Assembly: GCF_024704725.1 (NCBI RefSeq)
Contig: NZ_JALIQS010000001.1
Coordinates: 1-64,000 of the forward strand
Reading direction: 5' to 3'
Length of the DNA stretch: 64,000 nt
Origin: Shinella sp. CPCC 101442
Lineage (GTDB): Bacteria > Pseudomonadota > Alphaproteobacteria > Rhizobiales > Rhizobiaceae
Shown in pieces: positions 34,139 to 41,003 of the stretch. The notes under the pieces were generated by a model. That model saw only the letters and a list, made by a program, of their open reading frames with translations. It had not been told where the DNA came from and ran no database searches. Numbering within the stretch: the first letter of the stretch is position 1; every line of letters begins with the position of its first letter. Position numbers and translations under genes: made by a program.

Positions 34139-34780
34139 ATGAGCCCCTTTTCACGCTACGACGACTCCGTTGCCTTTCTCTCCAGCCATGACGACGACTG
34201 GGCCAGATTGATCGAACTGGTCGGCCCCTGCCGGCACGATCCCAAAGCAGCCCGGGAGCCCTACGAAGCGCTCGTCCGGGCGATCGCCTACCAGCAACTG
34301 ACGGCAAAGGCCGGCGATGCGATCATCGGCCGGCTCAAGGGATTGTTCGACGGCCGCGATTTTCCAACCCCGGAAGATCTCAGTGCGGCGGAATTCGACC
34401 CGCTTCGCGCCTGTGGCTTCTCGGGCAGCAAGATCGCCACCATCAAAGCGATCGCGCAAGGGACGATTGACGGCCTCATCCCCACCCGCGACGTCGCCGT
34501 CACAATGGACGACGAGGCGCTGATCGAGCGCATGGTTGTCATCAAGGGCATCGGCCGCTGGACCGTCGAGATGCTGCTGATGTATTCGCTGGAGCGGAGG
34601 GACGTCCTGCCCGCCGACGATTTCGGCGTTCGCGAAGGCTACCGTGTGCTGAAATCGCTACCCGAACAGCCGAAGCCCAAGGCGCTGCGCGAACTCTCCA
34701 GGATCTGGTCGCCTCATCGTACGGTCGCGGCCTGGTATCTCTGGCGCATCCCGCGCGAGCGCGGCAACGTGTTGACGTAG
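34139..34780 (+). CDS. alkA: DNA-3-methyladenine glycosylase II
   Basis: A 213-residue HhH-GPD glycosylase starting MSPFSRYDDSVAFL at 34139 (frame open to 33935 inside ada; rejected). Helix-hairpin-helix 'VVIKGIGRWTVEM' (133-145) and the catalytic Asp in 'LPADDFGVREGY' (160/161). 'IAYQQLTAKAGDAI' is the typical N-terminal helix. It lacks the extra N-terminal domain of E. coli AlkA, as is common in alphaproteobacteria. It removes 3-methyladenine and related lesions. It is second gene of the ada operon. Confidence 0.93.
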   Translation: MSPFSRYDDSVAFLSSHDDDWARLIELVGPCRHDPKAAREPYEALVRAIAYQQLTAKAGDAIIGRLKGLFDGRDFPTPEDLSAAEFDPLRACGFSGSKIATIKAIAQGTIDGLIPTRDVAVTMDDEALIERMVVIKGIGRWTVEMLLMYSLERRDVLPADDFGVREGYRVLKSLPEQPKPKALRELSRIWSPHRTVAAWYLWRIPRERGNVLT

Positions 34781-34802
34781 ATACGGCTCCGGGAAGAACG
34801 CC

Positions 34803-35453
34803 ATGCCGCGTCAAAATCGCGTTACGCCCTACGGTAGCATCGTCGCCATTTCTCAGCGCGGCCTTTTCACAGGCAATCGCGGCATCATTCACGACCCTGT
34901 GACGCAGACGTTGTTGCGGAGGCACTGGACGACGCGAGCCTGGCTCGTCTGCACCTGCGATTTCAAGGGGCGCCGACGGAATGTGATGGCCGGCCGGAGC
35001 TGGACCGAGTTGTTTTTCCTCGACGAGGCCGTGGCGCTGGCTGCCGGTCACCGCCCCTGCTTCCTCTGCCGGCGCGAAGCTGCGGAACGGTTCCGGACGT
35101 GCTGGGCATCGGCCAGAGCCGAGCCGCCGCCCTCCGCCAAACAGATGGATGCCGTATTGCATGCCGAGCGCCTCGAGCATGGCCGCAAGCGCCTGCATCC
35201 GTTGAAGCTGCTGCTGTCCGATCTGCCTGACGGTGCAGTCGTTGCCCTGGATGGCTATGCCTACACGCTTTGCGCCGGTCTGGCCTATCGCTGGACCGAC
35301 AACGGATATGGCCGTGCCCGGGTTCTTCACGATGCGGACTGGCTGCTGACGCCGCCGTCCACCGTCATGGCGTTCTTCGCGGGCTACAGACCCATTCTTC
35401 ACCCTTCGATCAACCCGTCACCTGACAGGCCCGACGATGCCCGACCTTTTTGA
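34803..35453 (+). CDS. conserved uncharacterised protein with Ada-like CxC...RPCxxC motif
   Basis: A 216-residue protein I recognise only as a conserved hypothetical family. It carries 'LVCTCDFKGRRRNVM' (Cys50, Cys52) and 'ALAAGHRPCFLCRREAAERF' (Cys86, Cys89). The block 'ELFFLDEAVALAAGHRPC' followed by 'FLCRR' closely mimics the zinc half of Ada's phosphotriester domain ('FF..A..A..AGFRPC..C'). No membrane segment or signal. It sits between alkA and alkB, overlapping alkB by 17 bases, so it belongs to the alkylation operon. A zinc-bound alkyl acceptor, sensor or nucleic-acid-binding protein is possible. The function is unknown and the Ada link is inference from motif and context. Confidence 0.8.
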   Translation: MPRQNRVTPYGSIVAISQRGLFTGNRGIIHDPVTQTLLRRHWTTRAWLVCTCDFKGRRRNVMAGRSWTELFFLDEAVALAAGHRPCFLCRREAAERFRTCWASARAEPPPSAKQMDAVLHAERLEHGRKRLHPLKLLLSDLPDGAVVALDGYAYTLCAGLAYRWTDNGYGRARVLHDADWLLTPPSTVMAFFAGYRPILHPSINPSPDRPDDARPF

Positions 35454-36087
35454 CACGCTCGTACCAACCTCGCCCGAAACCGAGGTCATGGCGGACGGCG
35501 CGCTGTTGCTGCGCGCAGTGGCCCTGCCCTACGAAAAGGATCTGCTGGCCGCGCTCGGCGACATTGTCGCCCACTCACCCTTCCGGCACATGGTCACACC
35601 CGGCGGCTTCACCATGTCCGTCGCGATGACGAATTGCGGGGCGGCCGGCTGGGTTACGGACCGCACCGGCTATCGCTACGACCGCAATGATCCCGCAAGC
35701 GGACGACCGTGGCCTTCCATGCCGAAATGCTTCTTCGACCTGGCGGTCGATGCGGCGACACGGGCCGGCTATCCCGATTTTCGCCCGGACGCCTGCCTGA
35801 TCAACCGTTACGAGCCCGGCGCCCGCCTTTCGCTGCACCAGGACAAGAACGAGCGCGACTTCGCCAATCCGATCGTGTCGGTATCGCTCGGCCTGCCGGC
35901 GACATTCCAGTTCGGAGGCCTGAAGCGGAACGATCCCGTGAGGAAATATGCGCTGCGGCACGGCGATGTAGCCGTCTGGGGCGGCCCGTCGCGGCTCTTC
36001 CATCACGGCGTTCCCGAATTGAGGGACGGCATCCATGAGACCGTCGGGCGGATGCGCATCAACCTCACCTTTCGAGGCGCTCTATAG
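35437..36087 (+). CDS. alkB: AlkB 2-oxoglutarate/Fe(II)-dependent alkylated-DNA dioxygenase
   Basis: A 216-residue AlkB of normal length. Iron facial triad His134/Asp136 ('LSLHQDKNERDF') and His190 ('FHHGV'); 2-oxoglutarate Arg207 and Arg213 ('RINLTFR'); 'GYRYDRNDP' is the nucleotide-recognition lid region. It oxidatively demethylates 1-methyladenine and 3-methylcytosine. The start overlaps the preceding Cys-rich protein gene by 17 bases, giving operon order ada-alkA-unknown-alkB. Confidence 0.95.
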   Translation: MPDLFDTLVPTSPETEVMADGALLLRAVALPYEKDLLAALGDIVAHSPFRHMVTPGGFTMSVAMTNCGAAGWVTDRTGYRYDRNDPASGRPWPSMPKCFFDLAVDAATRAGYPDFRPDACLINRYEPGARLSLHQDKNERDFANPIVSVSLGLPATFQFGGLKRNDPVRKYALRHGDVAVWGGPSRLFHHGVPELRDGIHETVGRMRINLTFRGAL

Positions 36088-36101
36088 CACCCCGATCTTC
36101 T

Positions 36102-36126
36102 TTCAGTTTGGCGACAACAATCGGAG
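36102..36126 (+). promoter_or_regulatory. Ada-box-like element 5 (degenerate)
   Basis: A 25-base match to the other boxes: starts TTCAGTTTGG and ends ACAACAATCGGAG. The A-box is changed (AGT-N6-ACAA). It lies 15 bases after alkB and 113 bases before the small gene at 36240, so its activity is less certain than that of boxes 1-4. Confidence 0.5.
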
Positions 36127-36239
36127 TGCCGCCGGAGCCGCCTTATGGCCAGGTATGTCGTTCATCGGGGGGCGACAGGCGATCGTCGGATTTCGAAAAT
36201 CTGCTCGCCGCAACGACCGAAGCAAGGAAGCCGACGCTC

Positions 36240-36488
36240 ATGTTTTCGCGAGGCGGATTCAGCGCCAGGGCGGGCCGGTGCAGACGGTCCGAAACCAGCG
36301 CCATCGACATGCTCGTTGCAGGTGCCCGGGGCAACCCGGACAAGACATTCGTGACGACCTATATCGGCCAGCTCGTGGTCGCCGGCTATGCCGAACTGCA
36401 AATGCTCGACAATGGAGAGTTCGAAATCCGCTTCGCCTCCGGCGAGACCTATCTTCTCGCAGAAACGGCGATCCTCAGGCTCGCTTGA
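36240..36488 (+). CDS. small hypothetical protein in the Ada island
   Basis: An 82-residue product starting MFSRGGFSARAGRCRRSETS, with AAGGAAG nine bases upstream of the ATG. The frame is open further upstream (to 36108) without a convincing start. The C-terminal 50 residues ('TYIGQLVVAGYAELQML..GEFEIRF') look like a compact beta-rich domain. No family recognised. A degenerate Ada-box precedes it and an Ada-box-controlled methyltransferase follows, so it may be part of the alkylation response. Confidence 0.55.
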   Translation: MFSRGGFSARAGRCRRSETSAIDMLVAGARGNPDKTFVTTYIGQLVVAGYAELQMLDNGEFEIRFASGETYLLAETAILRLA

Positions 36489-36595
36489 TGCGGCAACCAG
36501 CCGGAACGCCGCGCGTGAGCGGGTGGTGTGGCTCGAAACTCTATTCGTAGGTCGAGCGCAGCAGCGCGGCATTTTTTCCGCGCCTCAGAACAAAC

Positions 36596-36620
36596 TTCAA
36601 TTTGAAAACAAGGATCGGAG
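36596..36620 (+). promoter_or_regulatory. Ada-box-like element 2 (upstream of second methyltransferase)
   Basis: Starts TTCAATTTGAAAACAAGG and ends ATCGGAG. It contains AAT-N6-ACAA, differing from the E. coli AAT-N6-GCAA box only at the first B-box base. It ends 60 bases before the ATG at 36681, the same distance as boxes 1, 3 and 4 to their genes. Confidence 0.75.
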
Positions 36621-36680
36621 TTCGGGGGATCGGCGAAGGACATAGGTTCGACCGTGAAGACGAAACAAGGAGATACGGTG

Positions 36681-37247
36681 ATGAATTGCATGATCGGAAC
36701 CGACACGCTGCGGCCGGATCCACTGGCCAACGTCACGCCAACGGCGGCCGACGTTCTTTCCTACGCGATCGCCGACTGCGAACTCGGAAAGGTGCTGATC
36801 GCGCGAAGCACGAAGGGTGTCTGCGCGATCCTGCTGGGCATCGACGCCGGGGAACTGGCGGCGGATCTTGCCGCTCGCTTCCCGCAGTCAACGCTCGTTG
36901 CGAGCGAGGCTATGGCAAAGGACGATGTAGCAAGGGTTCTGCGCTATATCGCAAAGCCCGCCAACGGCCTGCAGCTGACGCTCGACACGCGCGGCACGCC
37001 GTTCCAGCGCCGCGTCTGGGAAAAGCTGCAGACCATCGCCGTCGGCCGCAGGGTGACCTATACGGAACTCGCCCATTGGCTGAGCCCCTTCTCGCATCCA
37101 CGCGCCGTCGCGGCCGCCTGTGCCGCCAATCCGATCGCGCTTGCCATTCCGTGCCATCGCGTGGTGCGCAGCAACGGCGCGCTCTCCGGCTATCGCTGGG
37201 GGCTCGAGCGCAAGCGCATCCTCATCGAGAAGGAAACCTCGGCATGA
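36681..37247 (+). CDS. methylated-DNA--[protein]-cysteine S-methyltransferase, Ada C-domain-like
   Basis: A 188-residue methyltransferase. The ATG at 36681 is eight bases after AAGGAG; GTG 36678 is a close alternative. Active-site Cys158 in 'AIPCHRVVRSNGALSGYRWG'. The N-terminal part 'LSYAIADCELGKVLIARSTK' resembles the region just before the methyltransferase domain of the ada gene here ('IKFAVGQSCLGAILVASSAK'), so it looks like a stand-alone copy of the Ada C-terminal half. It removes methyl groups from O6-methylguanine. It overlaps the following dioxygenase gene by four bases. Confidence 0.92.
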   Translation: MNCMIGTDTLRPDPLANVTPTAADVLSYAIADCELGKVLIARSTKGVCAILLGIDAGELAADLAARFPQSTLVASEAMAKDDVARVLRYIAKPANGLQLTLDTRGTPFQRRVWEKLQTIAVGRRVTYTELAHWLSPFSHPRAVAAACAANPIALAIPCHRVVRSNGALSGYRWGLERKRILIEKETSA

Positions 37248-37993
37248 ACACGTCTGCGATCGATAGGGTTCCAGCCTCCGCGAATGCATCCCCGGAGGCA
37301 CGGATTGCCGCCTATGACTGGAAGGCGCTCGACGGCGAGCTCGACGGCTTCGGCTGCGCCGTTCTTCCCCGTCTTCTCACATCGGAGGAATGCAGCAGCG
37401 TTGCGTCGCTCTATCCAGACCAAAGCCATTTCCGCAGCCATGTCATCATGGCGCGACATGGTTTCGGAAAGGGCGAATATCGCTATTTCAAATATCCGTT
37501 GCCCGATCTCATCGACGGCATGCGCACGGCGCTCTACCCACGCCTTGCCGAAGTCGCCAATGCCTGGAACGAGCGGATGGGACTGGAACAACGTTTCCCC
37601 GGCGAGCACGCCGCATTCCTGCGGCAATGCCACAACGCAGGCCAGACCCGACCGACGCCGCTCCTGCTGCAATATGTCCCCGGGGACTTCAACTGCCTTC
37701 ACCAGGACCTTTACGGCGACCTTGCCTTTCCGATCCAGGTGGCGATCCTGCTGTCCGAGCCGGGCCGCGACTTCAGCGGCGGCGAATTCGCGCTGACCGA
37801 ACAGCGGCCGCGCATGCAGAGCCGCGTCGAGGTGGTACCGCTTCGTCAGGGCGACGCCGTCGCCTTCGCCGTTCATAACCGTCCGGTCCAGGGGACGAAG
37901 GGAAACTACCGCGTGAACCTGCGCCACGGGGTGAGCCGCATCCGCTCCGGCATGCGCCATACCGTCGGGATCATTTTTCACGACGCACGATGA
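37244..37993 (+). CDS. 2OG-Fe(II) oxygenase of the alkylation island
   Basis: A 249-residue protein translationally coupled to the methyltransferase (ATGA). The long in-frame opening from 36602 lies over the methyltransferase and is spurious. Jelly-roll oxygenase signature: His153-x-Asp155 in 'FNCLHQDLYGDLAFP', a distal His candidate at 211 ('FAVHNRPV') or 228 ('LRHGVSRIRSG'), and a 2-oxoglutarate Arg in the C-terminal part. 'LEQRFPGEHAAFLRQCHNAG' precedes the core. It is not AlkB-like in the lid region. Its association with an Ada-box suggests a repair or adaptive-response role, perhaps on an alkylated substrate other than ordinary AlkB lesions (inference). Confidence 0.85.
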   Translation: MNTSAIDRVPASANASPEARIAAYDWKALDGELDGFGCAVLPRLLTSEECSSVASLYPDQSHFRSHVIMARHGFGKGEYRYFKYPLPDLIDGMRTALYPRLAEVANAWNERMGLEQRFPGEHAAFLRQCHNAGQTRPTPLLLQYVPGDFNCLHQDLYGDLAFPIQVAILLSEPGRDFSGGEFALTEQRPRMQSRVEVVPLRQGDAVAFAVHNRPVQGTKGNYRVNLRHGVSRIRSGMRHTVGIIFHDAR

Positions 37994-38015
37994 CAGTGCA
38001 AAGCCGGCGTCGTGA

Positions 38016-38192
38016 TCACCGCGGCGCCGGGCGCCTTTGCAAAGTACGACGAATGTTCTGATCGCTGCCGGCCAGTGCAGACCATCGTCGCTGCCAGCCG
38101 GGATCAAGCGCATAGAGCCGGGCCCAATCCTCGAATGTGCCGCCAGCGCGCATACAGGCAATCGCCTCGGCTGCGTGCCAGGTGCATGGCAC
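38016..38192 (-). CDS. small uncharacterised ORF or gene remnant downstream of the third methyltransferase
   Basis: The 250-base space between the oxygenase and the minus-strand methyltransferase has one coding-like frame on the minus strand, open from 38213 to a stop at 38016-38018. It contains 'AAEAIACMRAGGTFEDWARL' and 'YALDPGWQRRWSAL', with high GC at third positions. A GTG at 38192 is the only plausible early start (58 residues) and no ribosome site is clear. It could be the C-terminal end of a lost gene. No family recognised. Confidence 0.35.
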   Translation of the reverse strand: MPCTWHAAEAIACMRAGGTFEDWARLYALDPGWQRRWSALAGSDQNIRRTLQRRPAPR

Positions 38193-38243
38193 GTGCCGCA
38201 GCCAGACACGGACTCAATCGACAGCCGGATGACCTGCAGCGGT

Positions 38244-38777
38244 TCAGCCGTGGGAACATCCGGCATCTCGCTCCCCCGTGGCGTGCTGCTCGCGCACCAG
38301 AAGCGCCCGCTTACGCCGGACACCCCATCGATAGCCGGAAATCGAGCCGTCCTTCTTGATGACCCGATGGCACGGCACGATCACGGCGATCGGGTTGCTG
38401 GCGATCGCAGCCGTCACGTCCCGCGGATCGCGCGAGCCGAGCTTGGCCGCGAGCGTCCCATAATTCGTGGTCTGGCCGGCGGGAATTTCCTGCAACAGGC
38501 GCCAGACCTGCACCTCATACGGTGTCCCGCGCAGATCGAGCGAGAGATCGCACGCCCGCGCCGGGTCGTCGATCACGCCGCCAACGATGTCGATCACGCT
38601 GGCGAGTTCCTGCTGGCCGGGTTCGAGTGCGGCTTCCGGAAAACGGGTGCGCAGCGCGTCTTCCATCGCGATGCGGGTCGCGCTGAATTCGAGCGCCACG
38701 ATCCCCTTGTCCGACACGGCGGCGACAAAGTCTCCAAGGGAGCTATCTCCCCATGCAAATCGAATAGTTTCACGCAT
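38244..38777 (-). CDS. ogt: methylated-DNA--[protein]-cysteine S-methyltransferase (Ogt-like)
   Basis: A 177-residue third O6-alkylguanine methyltransferase of the window. The start is the ATG at 38777, preceded by AGGAGG at eight bases; the opening to 38990 has no site and covers the Ada box. 'RGTPYEVQVWRLLQEIPAGQ' and the active-site Cys136 in 'VIVPCHRVIKKDGSISGYRW'. It is divergent from the plus-strand gene at 38983, with one Ada-box on each side of the shared control region. Confidence 0.93.
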   Translation of the reverse strand: MRETIRFAWGDSSLGDFVAAVSDKGIVALEFSATRIAMEDALRTRFPEAALEPGQQELASVIDIVGGVIDDPARACDLSLDLRGTPYEVQVWRLLQEIPAGQTTNYGTLAAKLGSRDPRDVTAAIASNPIAVIVPCHRVIKKDGSISGYRWGVRRKRALLVREQHATGERDAGCSHG

Positions 38778-38836
38778 CGTCCTGACCTCCTTCGTTCGCT
38801 GTGAAACGAGCTTAGAAGGCGATGTGCTGCCTGACG

Positions 38837-38861
38837 CTCCGATCCTTGCTTCCAAATCAAA
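38837..38861 (-). promoter_or_regulatory. Ada-box-like element 3 (minus strand, for ogt)
   Basis: Read on the minus strand it starts TTTGATTTGGAAGCAAGG and ends ATCGGAG. It contains GAT-N6-GCAA, one base from the E. coli consensus. It ends 59 bases before the ogt start codon. Confidence 0.75.
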
Positions 38862-38900
38862 TATCGGTCGGTGGCATCTCTTTCGGTGCGGACACCAATT

Positions 38901-38925
38901 TTCGATTTGAAAGCAATATTCGGAG
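38901..38925 (+). promoter_or_regulatory. Ada-box-like element 4 (plus strand)
   Basis: Starts TTCGATTTGAAAGCAATA and ends TTCGGAG, with GAT-N6-GCAA. It ends 57 bases before the ATG at 38983. It diverges from box 3, with 39 bases between the two elements. Confidence 0.7.
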
Positions 38926-38982
38926 CGCATTTGCCCGAACAGCAACCGTATCGTCGGTGACAGAAGCGCGATGGAGCAGCAA

Positions 38983-39372
38983 ATGAACATCCCAGATATC
39001 TACGATCCGCAAGAGCTTGGCCTCCGACAGCAGATGGCGGCAGCACGCCGCCAGCGCGAGAGCGCGCGCTTGGCATTGCTCGCAAACCTCGTTGATGCAC
39101 AACGGCGCGCGGACGGATTGCAGCGCTGGATCAGCGCCTATGCCCGTCCGGTGGACGACAGTTCGCATCCCGAATTGGGGCGGATGGTCGAATGGGTGGC
39201 CGCCCAGATCAACGATCTCGAACACGTCCTCGGCCCGGATCGGATCTCCGAGACGTTGCGGGCGCGGGCGCTCTTTCCGGACGTTGATCCGCTCGATGAC
39301 CCCAAGGGCGAGCCGCCCCGGCATCGTATCTGGGGGCACTCCGCAGCACTCAGATACGTCAATGCGGTGTGA
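38983..39372 (+). CDS. hypothetical helical protein with upstream Ada-box
   Basis: A 129-residue product from the ATG at 38983 (GGAG six bases upstream; ATG 38971 is an alternative adding four residues). Residues about 8-45 ('LGLRQQMAAARRQRESARLA') are strongly helical and perhaps coiled. The rest is charged and ends 'HRIWGHSAALRYVNAV'. No Cys, no signal, no recognised family. Control by an Ada-box facing ogt suggests it is induced by alkylation damage. Confidence 0.65.
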   Translation: MNIPDIYDPQELGLRQQMAAARRQRESARLALLANLVDAQRRADGLQRWISAYARPVDDSSHPELGRMVEWVAAQINDLEHVLGPDRISETLRARALFPDVDPLDDPKGEPPRHRIWGHSAALRYVNAV

Positions 39373-39409
39373 CGGCCGCACCGTCGTCGATCAATGAAGG
39401 AGGGAAGCC

Positions 39410-39640
39410 ATGATGACCATGCTGTCGGGTTTAAATGCCATTGCCGCTCAGCGAGGGGACGGCTTGCGTCCCGAATTGCTCAAGACGATCACGCCACCGC
39501 CCATAGGCGTGGACATCGAGATGATGATGCGCGCTACGCCCGAAGCTCATCAAACGCTCGAGGTAGGAGAGAGCAAAACCCGGTCCGCTGCGGACACAAT
39601 GGATCGGAGCGTCGCAGGAGCTGTACGTCAGCAAAAATGA
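39410..39640 (+). CDS. small hypothetical protein
   Basis: A 76-residue ORF with a strong AGGAGG site six bases upstream of the ATG at 39410, 37 bases after the previous gene. The sequence MMTMLSGLNAIAAQRGDGLR is followed by a polar C-terminus. No family recognised. The good ribosome site is the main support; a frame starting at 39394 overlaps it and has no such site. Confidence 0.45.
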   Translation: MMTMLSGLNAIAAQRGDGLRPELLKTITPPPIGVDIEMMMRATPEAHQTLEVGESKTRSAADTMDRSVAGAVRQQK

Positions 39641-39651
39641 GTCGGAGCAGT

Positions 39652-39677
39652 ATGTCGCGCAAGAGTTTGCGCGACAT
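39652..39677. terminator. hairpin between convergent transcription units
   Basis: A perfect 11-base stem ATGTCGCGCAA/TTGCGCGACAT with a 4-base loop, located between the plus-strand small gene ending at 39640 and the minus-strand sfnB-like gene ending at 39731. Position and symmetry fit a bidirectional terminator, although no T-tract is present. Confidence 0.45.
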
Positions 39678-39730
39678 GCCTGAAGACAAAGTCCTGGAAT
39701 CCGTGACCTTCGGAGCGATCGCAATATGCC

Positions 39731-40978
39731 TTAGCTCCAGGCATGAAGCGGCGGCTTTTCGTCGTTGAGGAAATACTTGCCGAGGATGGCGTATTTCCAG
39801 CGCACGGGATCATGCAGCGTGTGGGTTCGGGCGTTGCGCCAGTGGCGGTCGAGGTGATGCTCGGCGAGCGTCGAGCGTGTGCCGGCCAGCTCGAACAGCT
39901 TGTTGGTCGCGGCAATCGCGATTTCCGTCGACAGGATTTTGGCCTCGGCGGTGACGATCTGGGCCTCGGCGACCGTCTCGGCATTGGGGTTCTCGATCGC
40001 GCGGTCGATGGCATGGCCGGCCTTTTCCAGCAGCGCCTGCGCTGCATGGAGCCTCAGCGTCAGGTCGCCGACGGCATGGATCGTGTAGGGATCGTCGGAG
40101 GCGCGCTCCAGGCCGCTGTCCACCCAGGCGCGGCTCTTGGTGCGCACGAATGAGACGGTCTCGTCGATTGCCGCCTGCGCGATGCCGGTATCCACCGCCA
40201 CCTGGATGATCTGGAAGATCGCGCCGTCGGCCGTCGGCACCGCATAGCCCTTGTAGCCGGGCACGAGATGGGTTTTCGGCACTTTCACATTGTTGAGGAT
40301 GACCGTGCCCGACAGCGTGGTGCGCTGGCCGAAGGAAGACCAGTCGTCGATGACGGTGAGGCCGGGCGCATCGCGCTCGGCAATCGCATACCAGGCACGC
40401 CCCTCCTCATCGAGCGCGACGACCGGCACGAGATGGGCAAGCAGCGCGCCCGAGGAATAGAACTTCTGGCCGGTGACGACGACATGGTCGCCGGCGTCGA
40501 TGAATTTCGTCTCGAAATCCGCCGCGCGCTTGGAGCCGAATTCGGAGAAGGCGTTGCCGAAGCGCGTGCCGCGCAGCACCTCGGCGAAGAGCAGCGTCTG
40601 CTGTGCCTCGTCGGAAACCGTGCGGATGGCCGCGACGACGCCGAGATGGTTCTGCGCGATCTGGCCGATGGACGAATCCGCCGCCGAGACGATCTCGATC
40701 ACCTTGGCAAGCGTCGCATAGGAGACGTCCGGACCACCGAACTTTTTCGGCACGTTGATCGACCACAGGCCGCTCTGCGAGAAGGCATCGAGTTCCTTGA
40801 CCGGCCAGATGCGGTCGCGGTCGCGGATCGCCGCTCCCGGTGCAATCTCGGCTGCAATCTTTTTCGCGACCGCGATCGCCTCGGCATCGCTCCTGATAAT
40901 ATGGGCCGGCTCGCTCGGTCGCGGCACGGCCGGAACGCCCTCGACGGCATCCTTCGTGTTGACGTTGGAAATGGTCAT
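39731..40978 (-). CDS. sfnB: SfnB-family acyl-CoA dehydrogenase-like sulfur-acquisition oxidoreductase
   Basis: A 415-residue acyl-CoA-dehydrogenase-fold flavoprotein of the SfnB/DszC group, starting MTISNVNTKDAVEGVPAVPR at 40978 (the longer opening to 41143 lies over the ATPase gene). 'SAADSSIGQIAQNHLGVVAA', 'FGNAFSEFGSKRAADFETKF', 'VTGQKFYSSGALLAH' and 'DDWSSFGQRTTLSGTVILNN' fit this group. These are FMNH2- or FADH2-using monooxygenases for organosulfur compounds. It is the last gene of the msuE-sfnG-transporter operon, indicating use of sulfones or sulfonates as a sulfur source. Confidence 0.85.
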   Translation of the reverse strand: MTISNVNTKDAVEGVPAVPRPSEPAHIIRSDAEAIAVAKKIAAEIAPGAAIRDRDRIWPVKELDAFSQSGLWSINVPKKFGGPDVSYATLAKVIEIVSAADSSIGQIAQNHLGVVAAIRTVSDEAQQTLLFAEVLRGTRFGNAFSEFGSKRAADFETKFIDAGDHVVVTGQKFYSSGALLAHLVPVVALDEEGRAWYAIAERDAPGLTVIDDWSSFGQRTTLSGTVILNNVKVPKTHLVPGYKGYAVPTADGAIFQIIQVAVDTGIAQAAIDETVSFVRTKSRAWVDSGLERASDDPYTIHAVGDLTLRLHAAQALLEKAGHAIDRAIENPNAETVAEAQIVTAEAKILSTEIAIAATNKLFELAGTRSTLAEHHLDRHWRNARTHTLHDPVRWKYAILGKYFLNDEKPPLHAWS

Positions 40979-41003
40979 CGCAAGTCTCCTCTTCGGGTTG
41001 GGT

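Noticed and set aside
36602-37993. A 463-codon plus-strand frame
   Set aside because: The part before 37244 overlaps the methyltransferase in another frame and has shadow composition; the oxygenase start is fixed by the ATGA overlap at 37244.
39590-39612. A sixth Ada-box (ACAATGGATCGGAGCG)
   Set aside because: Only the GGATCGGAG half matches; the AAT-N6-GCAA part is absent and the site lies inside a small ORF.
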